Below are positions 39,092 through 49,293 of a stretch of 64,000 nucleotides of DNA, in pieces; position 1 is the stretch's first letter; each line of letters opens with the position of its first letter. This DNA comes from Loigolactobacillus iwatensis (GTDB lineage Bacteria; Bacillota; Bacilli; Lactobacillales; Lactobacillaceae), in assembly GCF_003950295.1 (NCBI RefSeq), contig NZ_RHNP01000016.1:1-64000 (forward strand), read 5' to 3'. The notes under the pieces are model-generated. The model was given only the letters and a program-made list of their open reading frames with translations, had not been told where the DNA came from and made no database searches. The position numbers and the translations under genes are program-made.

Positions 39092-40066
39092 TTAATTTTT
39101 CGGCGCCTTTTCCTGGCGTTCATAAGCCTCAATGATACTTGCCACAACAGGGTGTCGAACCACATCGTTTGCCGAGAATTCAACAAATGCAATATGACTA
39201 ATTCCCTTTAAGACATGCTGTGCCTGTATCAAGCCACTATTAGCATTGCGCGGTAAATCAATTTGCGTAATGTCACCATTAACAATCATTTTAGAACCAA
39301 AACCAAGGCGGGTTAAGAACATTTTCATTTGGGCCGTTGTTGTATTCTGTGCCTCATCTAAGATAACAAAAGCATTGTCCAACGTTCGACCACGCATATA
39401 GGCCAGTGGTGCAATTTCAATAACCCCGCGATCCATCAGGCGTGTCGTATGTTCAGCACCTAAGACTTCATACAAAGCATCATAGATTGGCCGCAAATAT
39501 GGATCGACCTTTTCCTTTAAATCACCAGGTAAAAAGCCTAAGCTCTCACCTGCTTCAACGGCCGGACGCGTTAAAATAATCTTTTCTACTTCTCCATTTT
39601 TTAACGCCGCAACCGCCATGACAACAGCCAAAAAAGTTTTGCCTGTTCCGGCCGGCCCAACACCAAAGGTAATATCATTTTGGCGAACCGTCGTAACGTA
39701 TTGCCGTTGACCAAAATTCTTCACCCGAATTGGTTTACCCCGCCGGTCCTTAATTAATTCGGTTTTATACAGTTCCTGAAAGTGATCCAGCGTATCCCGC
39801 TGGGCCATCTTCATCGCACTGACCACATCAGCACTACTGATTTTAATTCCTTGCGTATATAATTGTAAAAGATTAGCCAAAACTGCATAAGTTTTACTTG
39901 CATCACTGGAAATGCCGGTAATTTTAATTTCATTACCAAAAGCGGCCAACGTGACGTGCAGCCCTTCTTCTAGGATCTTTAGAAATTTATCCTGTGTGCC
40001 CATTAAACTGACAGCCTCATCCGGGTTGGTGACGCGAAATATTTTCGTTACTTGTCCTTCAGTCAA
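39092..40066 (-). CDS. phoH: PhoH-like ATPase
   Basis: The 324-residue P-loop protein has GVGPAGTGKTFLAVV (about 135-149), FVILDEAQNTTTAQM (about 237) and NGDITQIDLP. It also carries an N-terminal KH-like part around 25-80. Family members are linked to RNA metabolism and cluster with ybeY. The start is a TTG at 40066, eight bases after GGGAG; the longer frame to 40144 has no site. It heads the ybeY-dgkA-era run. Confidence 0.92.
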   Translation of the reverse strand: MTEGQVTKIFRVTNPDEAVSLMGTQDKFLKILEEGLHVTLAAFGNEIKITGISSDASKTYAVLANLLQLYTQGIKISSADVVSAMKMAQRDTLDHFQELYKTELIKDRRGKPIRVKNFGQRQYVTTVRQNDITFGVGPAGTGKTFLAVVMAVAALKNGEVEKIILTRPAVEAGESLGFLPGDLKEKVDPYLRPIYDALYEVLGAEHTTRLMDRGVIEIAPLAYMRGRTLDNAFVILDEAQNTTTAQMKMFLTRLGFGSKMIVNGDITQIDLPRNANSGLIQAQHVLKGISHIAFVEFSANDVVRHPVVASIIEAYERQEKAPKN

Positions 40067-40154
40067 ATAAGAGACTCCCTTTAGTGTATTCTTTAACAAT
40101 AAAAATGATAGCACAAAGCGGCCAGAAAAGCACCACAACTGCAAATGAACAAAG

Positions 40155-40187
40155 AAAAAAGGCTGTGCCTAAGCACAACCTTTTTTT
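40155..40187 (-). terminator. Terminator of yqeY
   Basis: On the minus strand GGTTGTGC/GCACAGCC forms a stem followed by TTTTTTC, immediately after the yqeY stop and before phoH. Confidence 0.92.
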
Positions 40188-40634
40188 CTATTTTGTTAAA
40201 GCAGCTTTAACTAGCTTGTTCACAACAGCGCCATCCGCGCGACCCTTAACTTGTGGCATCAAAACTTTCATCACTTTACCAAAATCTTTAGTTGAAGTTG
40301 CACCAACTTGTTCAATTACTTGTTGGACAAGTTGACTAACTTCTTCTTCAGATAATGGTTGTGGTAAATAATGTTCCACAATTTTGATTTCTTGTAATAA
40401 CGGCGTGACCAAATCTTCACGATTAGCCTTTTTAAACTCAGTCAACGATTCTTTTCGTTGCTTAAGTTCTGTCGCTAAAATAGCCAATCCTTCTTGGTCG
40501 TTTAAATCGTGCCCTAGCTTAACTTGCTCATTAACAACGGCAGCTTTTAACATCCGAACAGTGGCTAATGTCTCTTTGTCCCGCGCTTTCATTGCCGTCT
40601 TTAAGTCTGCATTTAACGTATCAATCAGAGCCAT
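40188..40634 (-). CDS. yqeY: YqeY / GatB-related protein
   Basis: The 148-residue helical protein is of the YqeY family, related to the C-terminal tRNA-binding domain of GatB. It shows LNADLKTAMKARDKETLATVRMLKAAV (6-32), EHYLPQPLSEEEV and TKDFGKVMKVLMPQVKGRADG (about 114-134). Its function is unsettled. The ATG at 40634 gives the family start MALIDTL; the ribosome site AAGGAA is distant (12 bases). It follows rpsU by 36 bases as in many Firmicutes. Confidence 0.88.
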   Translation of the reverse strand: MALIDTLNADLKTAMKARDKETLATVRMLKAAVVNEQVKLGHDLNDQEGLAILATELKQRKESLTEFKKANREDLVTPLLQEIKIVEHYLPQPLSEEEVSQLVQQVIEQVGATSTKDFGKVMKVLMPQVKGRADGAVVNKLVKAALTK

Positions 40635-40670
40635 CTGATGATCATTTCCTTCATTCACACCAAAAAAGTG

Positions 40671-40847
40671 TTAGAATTTCTTACGCTTTCTTGCTGCTTC
40701 TGATTTTAATTTCCGTTTAACACTTGGCTTTTCGTAAAATTCACGTTTACGGTATTCTTGCAATGTACCATTTTTGGACACAGTGCGTCGGAAACGCCGA
40801 AGAGCATCATCAAGAGATTCGTTTTTGCGAACGACTGTCTTTGCCAT
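40671..40847 (-). CDS. rpsU: 30S ribosomal protein S21
   Basis: A 58-codon frame reads [19 protein letters not shown], then [20 protein letters not shown] and ends [10 protein letters not shown], which is canonical S21. It is very basic and of normal length. GGAGGGAGGGATATCAT precedes the ATG, and a consensus promoter lies upstream. It heads an rpsU-yqeY unit ending at the 40155-40187 terminator. Confidence 0.97.
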   Translation of the reverse strand: MAKTVVRKNESLDDALRRFRRTVSKNGTLQEYRKREFYEKPSVKRKLKSEAARKRKKF

Positions 40848-40922
40848 ATGATATCCCTCCCTCCGAGCTCAAGAATGGAATCGTCTTGCAAGATTTCTCT
40901 TTCAAAAACTGATTCGGCTTTC

Positions 40923-40951
40923 ATTATACAGATGTAATCGTATCACGTCAA
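40923..40951 (-). promoter_or_regulatory. Consensus promoter of rpsU
   Basis: TTGACG (40951-40946), 17 bp, TATAAT (40928-40923) on the minus strand. The inverted repeat CACGA-TTG-TCGTG (40960-40972) lies between it and the divergent promoter. Confidence 0.92.
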
Positions 40952-41013
40952 TAACTAGACACGATTGTCGTGATTAAATTTATGTTTTTTCGTCGCCTTG
41001 GACTGGATAATTA

Positions 41014-41022
41014 TGCTATGAT
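41014..41022 (+). promoter_or_regulatory. Extended -10 promoter of the regulator gene
   Basis: TGCTATGAT on the plus strand lies 75 bases upstream of the start at 41098. No good -35 at the standard spacing. Confidence 0.45.
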
Positions 41023-41097
41023 GAAAGCAATTACAATAAGAAATGACTTATTTGCCGATACACAAATAAATTTTTTAATTTTAAAGGAGTCTTTTAA

Positions 41098-41931
41098 ATG
41101 GTCGCAAAACAAGAAATCAAATTTTTTATTATTTCTGATTCCGTTGGCGAAACTGCCCTTAATATTGCCAAAGCTGCATTGGCCCAATTTACAGACGTTT
41201 CACCCGTTTACTTTCGTTTTCCCTTCACTAAAACTGAAGAACGACTTGATGTTGTTTTGAAGCAAGCAAAAGAAAAACAACCAATTATTATTCACACACT
41301 AGTTACCGCAGGGCTCTCCCATAAAATTAATCAATTTGCCAAAGAAAATGAGTTAGTTTGCTATGACTTATTAAATCCAATTATGTCCGAAATTGTTAAA
41401 CGTTCTGGTGAACAGCCACGAGGTGAAGCTGGGGCCATTCATCGGCTTAATGATCGTTATTTTGACCGGATTTCTGCTATGGAATTTGCTGTTATGTACG
41501 ATGATGGCAAGGATCCACAGGGGTTCTTAGAAGCCGATATCGTTTTACTCGGTGTTTCCCGAACATCGAAAACCCCACTATCTTTATTTCTAGCTAACCG
41601 TAATTTAAAAGTCGCAAATTTACCACTCGTCCCCTCGGCACACATTCCCGGGCAACTTTGGAAAGTTGATCCTAAGAAAATCATTGGCCTAACAACGGAT
41701 ATTGCAGTCCTCAATAATTTCCGCCGTGAACGAATGATTGCTTACGGACTTAATCCCAATACGGCGTACTCTGATACAAACCAGATTACTGAAGAACTTA
41801 ATTATGCGAGTCAGTTATACAAAAAAATTGGCTGTTACGTCGTTAATACCGCCCACCGTTCAATTGAGGAAACGGCAACACTTATTTTGGAGCACTTAGA
41901 TTTAGATAATTACGGTAGTCCTAAACCATAA
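41098..41931 (+). CDS. PEP synthase / PPDK regulatory kinase-phosphatase (DUF299, YqfL-like)
   Basis: The 277-residue member of the bifunctional kinase/pyrophosphorylase family reversibly phosphorylates pyruvate-phosphate dikinase or PEP synthase in other bacteria. The nucleotide loop is GVSRTSKTPLSLFLANRN (about 157-174), with SDSVGETALNIAKAAL at the N-terminus and RNGRP-type MSEIVKRSGEQPRGEAGAIHRL in the middle. The target dikinase is not in this window. AAAGGAGTC precedes the ATG. It is divergent from rpsU and converges on nfo with 3 bases between stops. Confidence 0.9.
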   Translation: MVAKQEIKFFIISDSVGETALNIAKAALAQFTDVSPVYFRFPFTKTEERLDVVLKQAKEKQPIIIHTLVTAGLSHKINQFAKENELVCYDLLNPIMSEIVKRSGEQPRGEAGAIHRLNDRYFDRISAMEFAVMYDDGKDPQGFLEADIVLLGVSRTSKTPLSLFLANRNLKVANLPLVPSAHIPGQLWKVDPKKIIGLTTDIAVLNNFRRERMIAYGLNPNTAYSDTNQITEELNYASQLYKKIGCYVVNTAHRSIEETATLILEHLDLDNYGSPKP

Positions 41932-41934
41932 AAT

Positions 41935-42837
41935 CTAAAATCGCTTTTGTGCTAAAATATCTGCTTCTAGATTTGGATTAAATTGCTGCCGATCAAACAT
42001 TGCAATCTCGTAACCATAGGGAGCAAATTTATCCTTGCCCGCGCCTTTAACCCATGGTGTCTCCATAATTTTGGGAACATCGTCAAAACGCTTGTCGTGG
42101 ACAATTTGATTAAGCCGTTCAAAACCGATATAACCCAATCCAATATCCGCATGCCGGTCTTTATGACTGCCTTGCGGATTTTTTGAGTCATTTAAATGGA
42201 TCACCTTTAAGCGATCTAAACCAATTACGCGGTCAAATCCAGTCATGACACCATCAAAATCCGTCTTAATGGCGTAACCGGCATCACTTGTGTGACAAGT
42301 ATCAAAACAAACACTTAATTTATCGTTCAAAGTGACTCCCGCAATAATTTTGGCAAGCTCTTCAAACGTCCGACCAACTTCAGTGCCCTTACCGGCCATC
42401 GTTTCTAAAGCAATCTGGGTTGTTTGATCACTCCGTAATACTTCATTCAGTCCCTTGATAATATTGGCAATTCCGGCCGCAGAACCCGCACCAACGTGTG
42501 AACCTGGGTGTAACACGATTTGCTTAGCACCGATAGCCTCCGCCCGAACAACTTCTTTTTGCAAAAAATCCACCGCAAAACTAAAATGATCTAATTTTTT
42601 AGTGTTTGCTAAATTAATAATGTAAGGTGCGTGAATCACCATGCTTTGTAGGCCATGTTCTTGCATGTAAGCCTTGCCGGCCGCAATGTTTAACTCAGCA
42701 ATTGGTTTGCGCCGCGTATTTTGTGGCGCACCAGTATAGATGCTAAAAGTAGTTGCATGATAACTGGCCGCTTCCTTAGCCGAACCTAGGAACATTTCTT
42801 TACCATGCATACTAACGTGGGACCCAATTAATGTCAT
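41935..42837 (-). CDS. nfo: Deoxyribonuclease IV (endonuclease IV)
   Basis: The 300-residue AP endonuclease cleaves abasic sites. Zinc ligands appear in [12 protein letters not shown] (about 67), [11 protein letters not shown] (about 110), [13 protein letters not shown] (about 144), [14 protein letters not shown] (about 177), [25 protein letters not shown] (about 214-238) and METPW. Length and motif order are standard. The ATG follows a GGGGTAAAAA site. No terminator separates its stop from the convergent regulator gene. Confidence 0.96.
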   Translation of the reverse strand: MTLIGSHVSMHGKEMFLGSAKEAASYHATTFSIYTGAPQNTRRKPIAELNIAAGKAYMQEHGLQSMVIHAPYIINLANTKKLDHFSFAVDFLQKEVVRAEAIGAKQIVLHPGSHVGAGSAAGIANIIKGLNEVLRSDQTTQIALETMAGKGTEVGRTFEELAKIIAGVTLNDKLSVCFDTCHTSDAGYAIKTDFDGVMTGFDRVIGLDRLKVIHLNDSKNPQGSHKDRHADIGLGYIGFERLNQIVHDKRFDDVPKIMETPWVKGAGKDKFAPYGYEIAMFDRQQFNPNLEADILAQKRF

Positions 42838-42927
42838 TTTTTACCCCGCTTCTTTTCATTTCAAATAAATTCCTGTAAAGTTAGCCTAGTACTGTTTTTA
42901 GTCTGAGTTTTAGAAAGGAAGTTCAAC

Positions 42928-43698
42928 ATGTCTGACCTAAACGCAACACTGGCATTACTTATTCATCATAAAACAATTCGCCAATTTAAACCACAACCAA
43001 TAGCCACCGATGTCATTGAAAAATTAATCACCACCGCCCAACACACAGCAACAAGTAATTTCTGTCAGAGCTATTCAATCATCAGCGTTACTGATCCGGC
43101 AAAAAAACGGGCCATTGCGGCGATTTCTGGTCAGAATTACGTCGCCAGTAACGGACACCTACTGATCATGGTTGCCGATCAACAACGAAATCAGCAACTG
43201 GCCTTAGCTGAGCAGAAATCAGATAAACAATTACACAGTACCGATAAATTCTTGGCGGCGGTCTTCGATACTGTGCTAGTGACACAATCCTTGGTTGTTG
43301 CCGCAGAAAGTATCGGCGTTGGTAGTGTTATTTTAGGTAGTATTTTAAATGATGCAAAGCAAATGATTCAGCTACTAGAACTGCCACCATTAACCTTCCC
43401 ATTATTAGGTTTGGCTCTCGGTTATCCTGAACAAAATCCTAGCGAAAAGCCTCGTTTACCTGAACCAGCTGTTCACTTTACGAACCGCTATCCCCGTAAA
43501 CCGTTTGCACTTACTGACTACAACCAACAAGTTCAAGATTATTACCAAAATCGTCTGCAAACACCGCGCACCACGAATTATCAACAGCATATTGCCCAAA
43601 GTATCAGCCAAGAATTAGGTAAACAGGCAGATTTGGCAGCAGTTATTCAGACACAAGGCTTCTTACTGGACTTTAAAACCGATCAGGAGGAGCATTAA
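42928..43698 (+). CDS. NfsA/Frp-family nitroreductase
   Basis: The 256-residue FMN-dependent NADPH oxidoreductase has the N-terminal HHKTIRQFKPQPI (FMN phosphate), SNFCQSYSIISV (about 38-49), the middle SLVVAAESIGVGSVILGSI (about 120) and LGLALGYPEQNPSEKPRLP (about 165-183). Substrates may be nitro compounds, quinones or flavins and cannot be told here. AAAGGAAG precedes the ATG. Its stop is 2 bases before brnQ. Confidence 0.88.
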   Translation: MSDLNATLALLIHHKTIRQFKPQPIATDVIEKLITTAQHTATSNFCQSYSIISVTDPAKKRAIAAISGQNYVASNGHLLIMVADQQRNQQLALAEQKSDKQLHSTDKFLAAVFDTVLVTQSLVVAAESIGVGSVILGSILNDAKQMIQLLELPPLTFPLLGLALGYPEQNPSEKPRLPEPAVHFTNRYPRKPFALTDYNQQVQDYYQNRLQTPRTTNYQQHIAQSISQELGKQADLAAVIQTQGFLLDFKTDQEEH

Positions 43699-43700
43699 TT

Positions 43701-45050
43701 ATGGAACGTCTCAGTCGTCGCCAATCTCTATACGTTGGTTCATTACTTTTTGGCCTATTTTTTGGTGCCGGTAACTTAATTTTTCCCGTTTTTTTTGGTC
43801 AACACAGTGGTCAGAATGTTGGGCCGGCTATCCTTGGCTTCCTTTTAACTGGGGTCGGTTTACCGCTGCTTGGCGTGGTTGCGCTAGGTCTAACCCGCAG
43901 TCGCGGTAGCTTTGAGCTCGCTAACCGAATCAGTCGGCCTTATGCCTACTTGTTTACCATTTTACTCTACCTAACAATCGGACCCTTTTTTGCATTACCA
44001 CGGCTTGCAACAACTTCTTTTCAAATTGGCATCGTGCCATTCACTGGACAACACCAGTGGCTACTCGTGCTTTTCTCACTTGGCTTTTTCCTATTAGCTT
44101 GGTGGTTTGCACGAAAACCATCTAAGCTGATCGAGATTATTGGTAAATACCTAAATCCGATTTTTCTCATCTTACTTGGTAGCCTTTTGTTGATTGCTTT
44201 AATCAAACCATTAGGCAATATTTCCCAAGTACCAGCGTTGGCAGACTATCAAAATCACGCCTTTTTTACTGGTTTCACTGCTGGCTATAACACAATGGAT
44301 GCATTAGCGGCACTTGCCTTTGGTGTTGTCGTTACGGATACTATTATTGGGTTGGGAGTTACACGGCCAACCGCTATTGCTCGTGATACGGTTCGTGCTG
44401 GATTAATCAGTATGAGCCTAATGGCAATCATTTATGCCTTACTAGCAATAATGGGAACAATGAGTGCTGGCCACTTTAAGCCGTCTGCAAATGGCGGTAT
44501 TGCACTGGCACAAATCGCCAATTACTATTTTGGTGGCCTTGGTAGCACACTTTTGGCCTTGATTGTGATCATTGCCTGTTTAAAAACAGCCATTGGTTTA
44601 ATATCAGCGTTTGGTGAATCATTTCACCGTTTATTTCCTAAAGTAAGCTATTTTGTTTGGATCAGTTTAGCCAGTGGCTTGGCCTGCCTTTTTGCTAACG
44701 TGGGTTTAACCAAGATCATCGCTTACTCAACCCCAGTTTTGTATTTCATTTATCCTTTAGCAGTAACTTTAATGCTGCTGGGAATTCTGTCGCCGTTATT
44801 TCATCATCGCCAAATCGTTTACCTCACAACGACAAGTCTTACTTTCTTGGTGGCTATTATTGACGGACTTAACGTTGCACCAGCAGGCCTACGTCAATTA
44901 GCTTTTAGCCAGGCTTGCTTAAATTTAGCCCAGCATTACCTACCACTTTTCAGCATTGGCCTGGATTGGCTACTACCGGCAATAATTGGCTTTCTGATTG
45001 GTTTACTCTTAAGTCATTTTTGGCCTAAACAAATTAAATTACCCGCTTAA
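43701..45050 (+). CDS. brnQ: Branched-chain amino acid:cation symporter BrnQ
   Basis: The 449-residue transporter has about twelve membrane helices and imports Leu, Ile and Val. The family start LFGLFFGAGNLIFPVFFGQHSG (about 16-37) and AFGVVVTDTIIGLGVT (about 208) are clear. AGGAGGAGC overlaps the end of the nitroreductase gene, so the two form an operon. The rho-independent hairpin follows at 45062. The azlCD exporter at 52.6-53.7 kb would act in the opposite direction. Confidence 0.95.
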   Translation: MERLSRRQSLYVGSLLFGLFFGAGNLIFPVFFGQHSGQNVGPAILGFLLTGVGLPLLGVVALGLTRSRGSFELANRISRPYAYLFTILLYLTIGPFFALPRLATTSFQIGIVPFTGQHQWLLVLFSLGFFLLAWWFARKPSKLIEIIGKYLNPIFLILLGSLLLIALIKPLGNISQVPALADYQNHAFFTGFTAGYNTMDALAALAFGVVVTDTIIGLGVTRPTAIARDTVRAGLISMSLMAIIYALLAIMGTMSAGHFKPSANGGIALAQIANYYFGGLGSTLLALIVIIACLKTAIGLISAFGESFHRLFPKVSYFVWISLASGLACLFANVGLTKIIAYSTPVLYFIYPLAVTLMLLGILSPLFHHRQIVYLTTTSLTFLVAIIDGLNVAPAGLRQLAFSQACLNLAQHYLPLFSIGLDWLLPAIIGFLIGLLLSHFWPKQIKLPA

Positions 45051-45061
45051 ACACACCTAAT

Positions 45062-45095
45062 AAGGCTGAGACGAAAACGTCCCAGCCTTTTTTTA
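45062..45095 (+). terminator. Terminator of brnQ
   Basis: AAGGCTGAGACG pairs with CGTCCCAGCCTT around an AAAA loop, followed by TTTTTATT. It is one of the hairpins sharing a GAGAC..GTCYC core. Confidence 0.93.
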
Positions 45096-45178
45096 TTCAT
45101 ATTTTTTTACGATCTTAGCCTATAATTCAGGTCTTAACGCTCGGCTCAGAAACTGATCCCTTTTCTGGTGCTCAGTGA

Positions 45179-46054
45179 TCAAACTGTTGGTTCGTAAAAG
45201 TGCCCTAAAATTTTAACGGAATCCGAAATACTAACGAAGGCCCTAGGGTCAGATTCACGCATTGCAACCTCAAGATCGTGCATTTCATAACGGGAAATAA
45301 CGGTAAATAAAATGGTCTTTTCGTCATGTTGGTAAGCCCCTTCAGCATCATGCACAATGGTAATACCACGGCGCATGCGATTTTGAATGTGATCAATCAC
45401 CCGCTTTGGTTTATCAGTCACAATCATAACTTGCATTTTTTGCTGCCGCGTATAGACCATGTCCATTACCTTACCGTTAACGAAAATACTTAACGCACTA
45501 TAAAATGCGTACGGCCAACCAAAAATAAAGCCAGCCGCCAAAATAATAAATGCATTAAAAGTAATATTAATGGTCCCAATACTCCGACCAGTTTTTTTAC
45601 GTAAAACCAAACCAATGATATCTAGGCCACCAGTTGAAATCCCATTTTTTAGCGCTAGGCCCGTACCAAAACCATTTACTGCACCACCAAAAATGGCACA
45701 AATAATCGGGTCAAAAGTTAGTTCCGTAATCGGAACTAGCTTCATCATAATACTCGAAAAAACAACCGCCATAACGGTAAAGATGGTAAAACGGCGGCCA
45801 ATTTGGCGCCAGGCTAATACAAATAGTGGTAAATTAAGCAAAAACAGCAAGAGCGGAACTGATAATGAAAATGGTAGAACACGTTTAGAGAGCGTTGCCA
45901 GTAATTGAGCAAAACCCGTAATTCCGGAAGCATAAATCTTACCCGGTTGCCAGAAAAAGTTCATTGCCACTGAAACACAAATTGAGTAGATAAAAGCTGT
46001 TGATGCCCGTGCGGCATATTGATGTTTTTTTAGAATACGCTGTAAATCATCCAT
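45179..46054 (-). CDS. YitT-family (DUF2179) membrane protein
   Basis: The 291-residue protein has five or six membrane helices in residues 20-180 (FIYSICVSVAMNFFW, ITGFAQLLATLS, FTIFTVMAVVFSSIMM). A cytoplasmic C-terminal DUF2179 domain follows (about 205-285, VMIVTDKPKRVIDHIQNRM, TILFTVISRYEMHDLE). GGAVNGFGTGLALKNGISTGG is the family hallmark. The function is unknown. The ribosome site is weak and distant (AGAGGCTAAC). Confidence 0.88.
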   Translation of the reverse strand: MDDLQRILKKHQYAARASTAFIYSICVSVAMNFFWQPGKIYASGITGFAQLLATLSKRVLPFSLSVPLLLFLLNLPLFVLAWRQIGRRFTIFTVMAVVFSSIMMKLVPITELTFDPIICAIFGGAVNGFGTGLALKNGISTGGLDIIGLVLRKKTGRSIGTINITFNAFIILAAGFIFGWPYAFYSALSIFVNGKVMDMVYTRQQKMQVMIVTDKPKRVIDHIQNRMRRGITIVHDAEGAYQHDEKTILFTVISRYEMHDLEVAMRESDPRAFVSISDSVKILGHFYEPTV

Positions 46055-46308
46055 TATATCGTTAGTTAGCCTCTTTGTTTTAGAATGACTGAATTATACC
46101 ATACTCACTTACCGGCTTGAACAAAATACGCTGAATCCTCATTTAAAGTACAGCCTTTTAAAAATGAGTTAATTGCCCATTACACATTTAACGTTACTTA
46201 CTTTGAAAAATCATGAATTGTTGTGAACTACATTTATAACATTAATTTTTTTGATTTTCCAAACCTAATTTCAGCAGTATGTGCGCAGTACTTCTTTGTT
46301 TGCTTTTT

Positions 46309-46824
46309 CTACCAGTGTTTTTTAATAAAGGCTTTCCGACCACCCATTTCTTCAATTTGATAGCGAAACGGATCTTTTTTATAAAAATCTTGGTGTGCCT
46401 CTTCTGCCGGATAAAATGGTTTAGCCGACTCAATGTTAGTGACAATTGGCTGGGTAAATTTACCACTAGTTGCTAATTCATTTCGCGATTCTTCAGCGAT
46501 CTTTTTTTGCTGCTCATTTTCCACAAAAATTACGGGACGATAACTAGCACCACGATCTTGGAACTGTCCCATTGCATCAGTCGGATCGGTCACCTGCCAA
46601 TATATCTGTACCAATTGTTTGTAAGAGATAATGGCTGGGTCAAACGTAATTTTAACGGCCTCAGTGTGACCTGTTGTGTGACTAATAACTTGTTCATAAG
46701 TTGGATTAGCAACATCGCCACCGGTATAACCAGAGACTACTTTTTTAATTCCGGGCTGCGTATCAAAAGGTTTCACCATACACCAGAAACACCCGCCAGC
46801 AAAAATTGCTGTTTCTTCACTCAT
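46309..46824 (-). CDS. msrA: Peptide methionine sulfoxide reductase MsrA
   Basis: The 171-residue enzyme reduces Met-S-sulfoxide. The catalytic motif [11 protein letters not shown] lies at residues 10-20, with [18 protein letters not shown] and [13 protein letters not shown] following and [11 protein letters not shown] near the C-terminus. No C-terminal recycling cysteine is visible, so C15 of GCFWC may be the resolving one. It starts directly after the msrB stop (TAAATG) with GGGGGACGCTTAA upstream. Confidence 0.96.
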   Translation of the reverse strand: MSEETAIFAGGCFWCMVKPFDTQPGIKKVVSGYTGGDVANPTYEQVISHTTGHTEAVKITFDPAIISYKQLVQIYWQVTDPTDAMGQFQDRGASYRPVIFVENEQQKKIAEESRNELATSGKFTQPIVTNIESAKPFYPAEEAHQDFYKKDPFRYQIEEMGGRKAFIKKHW

Positions 46825-47277
46825 TTAAGCGTCCCCCTTCGTGAAAAGATTTTTATATTTCGAATAACCGGCCTGATCTAAGTACGCCACCGGAATAAAA
46901 CGTAGTGCAGCGGAATTAATACAATAACGCAACCCACTTTCAGCCTGTGGTCCATCAGGAAAAACGTGACCTAAATGTGATTCGGCCACTTTACTCCGAA
47001 CTTCAGAACGAATCATCCCGTGAGAGGAGTCGGTATTTTGTTTGAGTTGTTCAGTCTTGATTGGTTTTGTAAAAGATGGCCACCCACAGCCAGCATCATA
47101 TTTGTCTAATGAGCTGAATAAGGGCTCCCCGCTAACGACATCAACGTAGATCCCCTCTTCATCAAATTGATCGTACTTACCCGTAAAAGGCCGCTCAGTT
47201 GCCGCATGTTGCGTTACATCATACTGTAGTGGTGTTAAACGCTTTTTCAAATCATTATTTTCATTGTTCTCGGCCAT
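46825..47277 (-). CDS. msrB: Peptide methionine sulfoxide reductase MsrB
   Basis: The 150-residue enzyme reduces Met-R-sulfoxide, complementing msrA. It shows [25 protein letters not shown] (about 68-80), [12 protein letters not shown] and the catalytic [13 protein letters not shown] (about 119-131). The zinc CxxC pairs of some MsrB are absent. The ATG at 47277 has AAAGGG nine bases upstream; two earlier in-frame ATGs at 47295 and 47286 lack spacing. A TATAAT box lies at 47307-47302. It forms an msrB-msrA operon. Confidence 0.95.
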   Translation of the reverse strand: MAENNENNDLKKRLTPLQYDVTQHAATERPFTGKYDQFDEEGIYVDVVSGEPLFSSLDKYDAGCGWPSFTKPIKTEQLKQNTDSSHGMIRSEVRSKVAESHLGHVFPDGPQAESGLRYCINSAALRFIPVAYLDQAGYSKYKNLFTKGDA

Positions 47278-47371
47278 TCCAATCATCCCTTTCATTACGT
47301 AATTATACTGATTTATAATTAAGTTGCACGCAATCTGTTTATTGATTAAGTATTCTTTTGATGCAGATCAT

Positions 47372-47414
47372 AAAAACAGCCCACAATATCTTTTTAACGA
47401 TAATTGTAGGCTGT
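47372..47414 (-). terminator. Terminator of aspS
   Basis: On the minus strand ACAGCC.ACAAT pairs with ATTGT.GGCTGT, followed by TTTTATG, about 85 bases after the aspS stop. Confidence 0.85.
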
Positions 47415-47498
47415 CCTTATTTTTAACCAAATCCAGAGTAAACGTAATTTTGAGAATAAATTCTCTGCTTTTTAAATACTTGTAAGCCTGTGTATCTT

Positions 47499-49277
47499 TT
47501 ATTCTTTATTTTGATCATAAACACTAAGATCAAGATCTAATAATTGCTTAGTTGAAACCTTGCCCGGCGCGTTAGTTAATGGATCCCCGGCCTTAGAATT
47601 CTTAGGAAAAGCAATGACATCCCGAATATTATCGCGGCCTGACAGCAACATTGCAAAACGATCCAGGCCAATAGCTAAGCCGCCATGCGGTGGAAAACCG
47701 TATTCTAAGGCATTTAGCAAGAAGCCAAAACGTTCTTGTGCCTGTTCTTTAGTGAAGTTCAACGCGCGCAACATCTTTTCCTGAAGATCGCGGTTATGAA
47801 TACGAATTGAGCCACCACCAAGTTCATAGCCATTTAAGACGATATCATAGCTCTGGGCGTGGGCCTGATGCGGGTCTTCACCTTCGTTTAAATAATGAAT
47901 ATCCTCTTCATTTGGCATGGTGAATGGATGATGGGCAGCCGTCCAACGGTGAATTCCTTCATCATATTCAAACAATGGCCAATCAACCACCCAGATAAAG
48001 GCGTATTTCGATTCATCAATCATATCAAGCTCATGCGCAAAGAATGTCCGCAAATAACCTAACGTGTCCGCAACAACTTTTTTACGATCGGCCGCAAATA
48101 AAATTAGGTCTCCTGTTTTAGCACCCAGCCGCTCATTAATTTCAGTTGCTTGTTCTTTAAAGAATTTTGCAATTGGGCCACTGTAGCTATCTTCAGTTAC
48201 TTTTACCCAAGCTAATCCCTGAGCACCAAACCGCTTAACGTAATCCTGAATCTTATCAATATCCTTACGTGAATATTTTTCGGCTGCACCAGGGACGCAA
48301 ATTGCCTTAACCTGACCACCAGCTGCAATTGCGTTACTGAAAACTTTAAAATCAGTATTCTTCATCAAATCTGATAAATCCTGTAATTCCATCCCAAAAC
48401 GCATATCAGGTTTGTCTGAACCAAAGCGGGCTTGAGCCTCATTCCAAGTAATCCGGGGAATTGGCGTTTTAATCTCAATACCCTTTGTTTCTTGCATAAC
48501 TTCCTTCAACAAGCCTTCAGTTAAACTTTGAATTTCTTCCGCACTTAAAAAGCTAGTTTCCATATCAATTTGCGTGAATTCTGGTTGCCGATCACCACGT
48601 AAATCCTCATCCCGGAAGCACCGGGCCAACTGATAATAACGATCAAAACCAGCACCCATTAACAACTGTTTAAATAATTGCGGTGACTGTGGTAAGGCGT
48701 AAAAATGACCAGGATAAACACGTGAAGGCACCAAATAATCCCGGGCCCCTTCAGGCGTTGATTTAGTTAAATCAGGTGTTTCAATATCTAAGAACCCATT
48801 ATTGTCTAAATAACGATGGGCCGCCTTAGTGATACTATTTCGAATCCGCAAACCCTTTTGCATTTCTGGTCGGCGTAAATCCAGGTACCGGTACTGCAAA
48901 CGTAAATCAGCCGAAACGTTAATATTGTCCTCAATATAAAATGGTGGGGTTTTAGCCTTGTTCAGAATTTCTGTATCATGAATTTCAACTTCGACCTTCC
49001 CGGTTTTCATAGAAGGATTGATTGCGTCATCAGAACGTTTAACAACCTTACCCTTGGCCTCAATAACGTATTCAGAGCGCATACTATCAGCTACTGCCCA
49101 CGCATCATGATCAAATTCCTGACTATAGACTAACTGCACGATTCCTTCACGGTCACGCAAATCAATAAAAATCAAGTTACCGAGATTACGGCGCTTTTGA
49201 ACCCAACCCATTAAGGTAACTTCCTGACCAACAAAGGCCTCATCAACTAAACCAGCGTACGTTGTTCGTTTATCCAC
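47499..49277 (-). CDS. aspS: Aspartyl-tRNA synthetase
   Basis: The 592-residue class IIb synthetase has an N-terminal OB anticodon-binding domain ([21 protein letters not shown]). Its motif 2 region reads [24 protein letters not shown] (about 214-237), the GAD insert follows, and motif 3 is [15 protein letters not shown] (about 523). The GTG at 49277 gives VDKRTTYAG, matching the family MEKRTTY, and lies after GGGGAG; the frame back to 49367 lies within hisS. It follows hisS by 16 bases and shares its T-box. Confidence 0.95.
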   Translation of the reverse strand: MDKRTTYAGLVDEAFVGQEVTLMGWVQKRRNLGNLIFIDLRDREGIVQLVYSQEFDHDAWAVADSMRSEYVIEAKGKVVKRSDDAINPSMKTGKVEVEIHDTEILNKAKTPPFYIEDNINVSADLRLQYRYLDLRRPEMQKGLRIRNSITKAAHRYLDNNGFLDIETPDLTKSTPEGARDYLVPSRVYPGHFYALPQSPQLFKQLLMGAGFDRYYQLARCFRDEDLRGDRQPEFTQIDMETSFLSAEEIQSLTEGLLKEVMQETKGIEIKTPIPRITWNEAQARFGSDKPDMRFGMELQDLSDLMKNTDFKVFSNAIAAGGQVKAICVPGAAEKYSRKDIDKIQDYVKRFGAQGLAWVKVTEDSYSGPIAKFFKEQATEINERLGAKTGDLILFAADRKKVVADTLGYLRTFFAHELDMIDESKYAFIWVVDWPLFEYDEGIHRWTAAHHPFTMPNEEDIHYLNEGEDPHQAHAQSYDIVLNGYELGGGSIRIHNRDLQEKMLRALNFTKEQAQERFGFLLNALEYGFPPHGGLAIGLDRFAMLLSGRDNIRDVIAFPKNSKAGDPLTNAPGKVSTKQLLDLDLSVYDQNKE

Positions 49278-49293
49278 TACCAATTCACTCCCC

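Noticed and set aside
46242-46466. Open frame overlapping the msrA 3' end
   Set aside because: Mostly an alternate register of msrA; no ribosome site.
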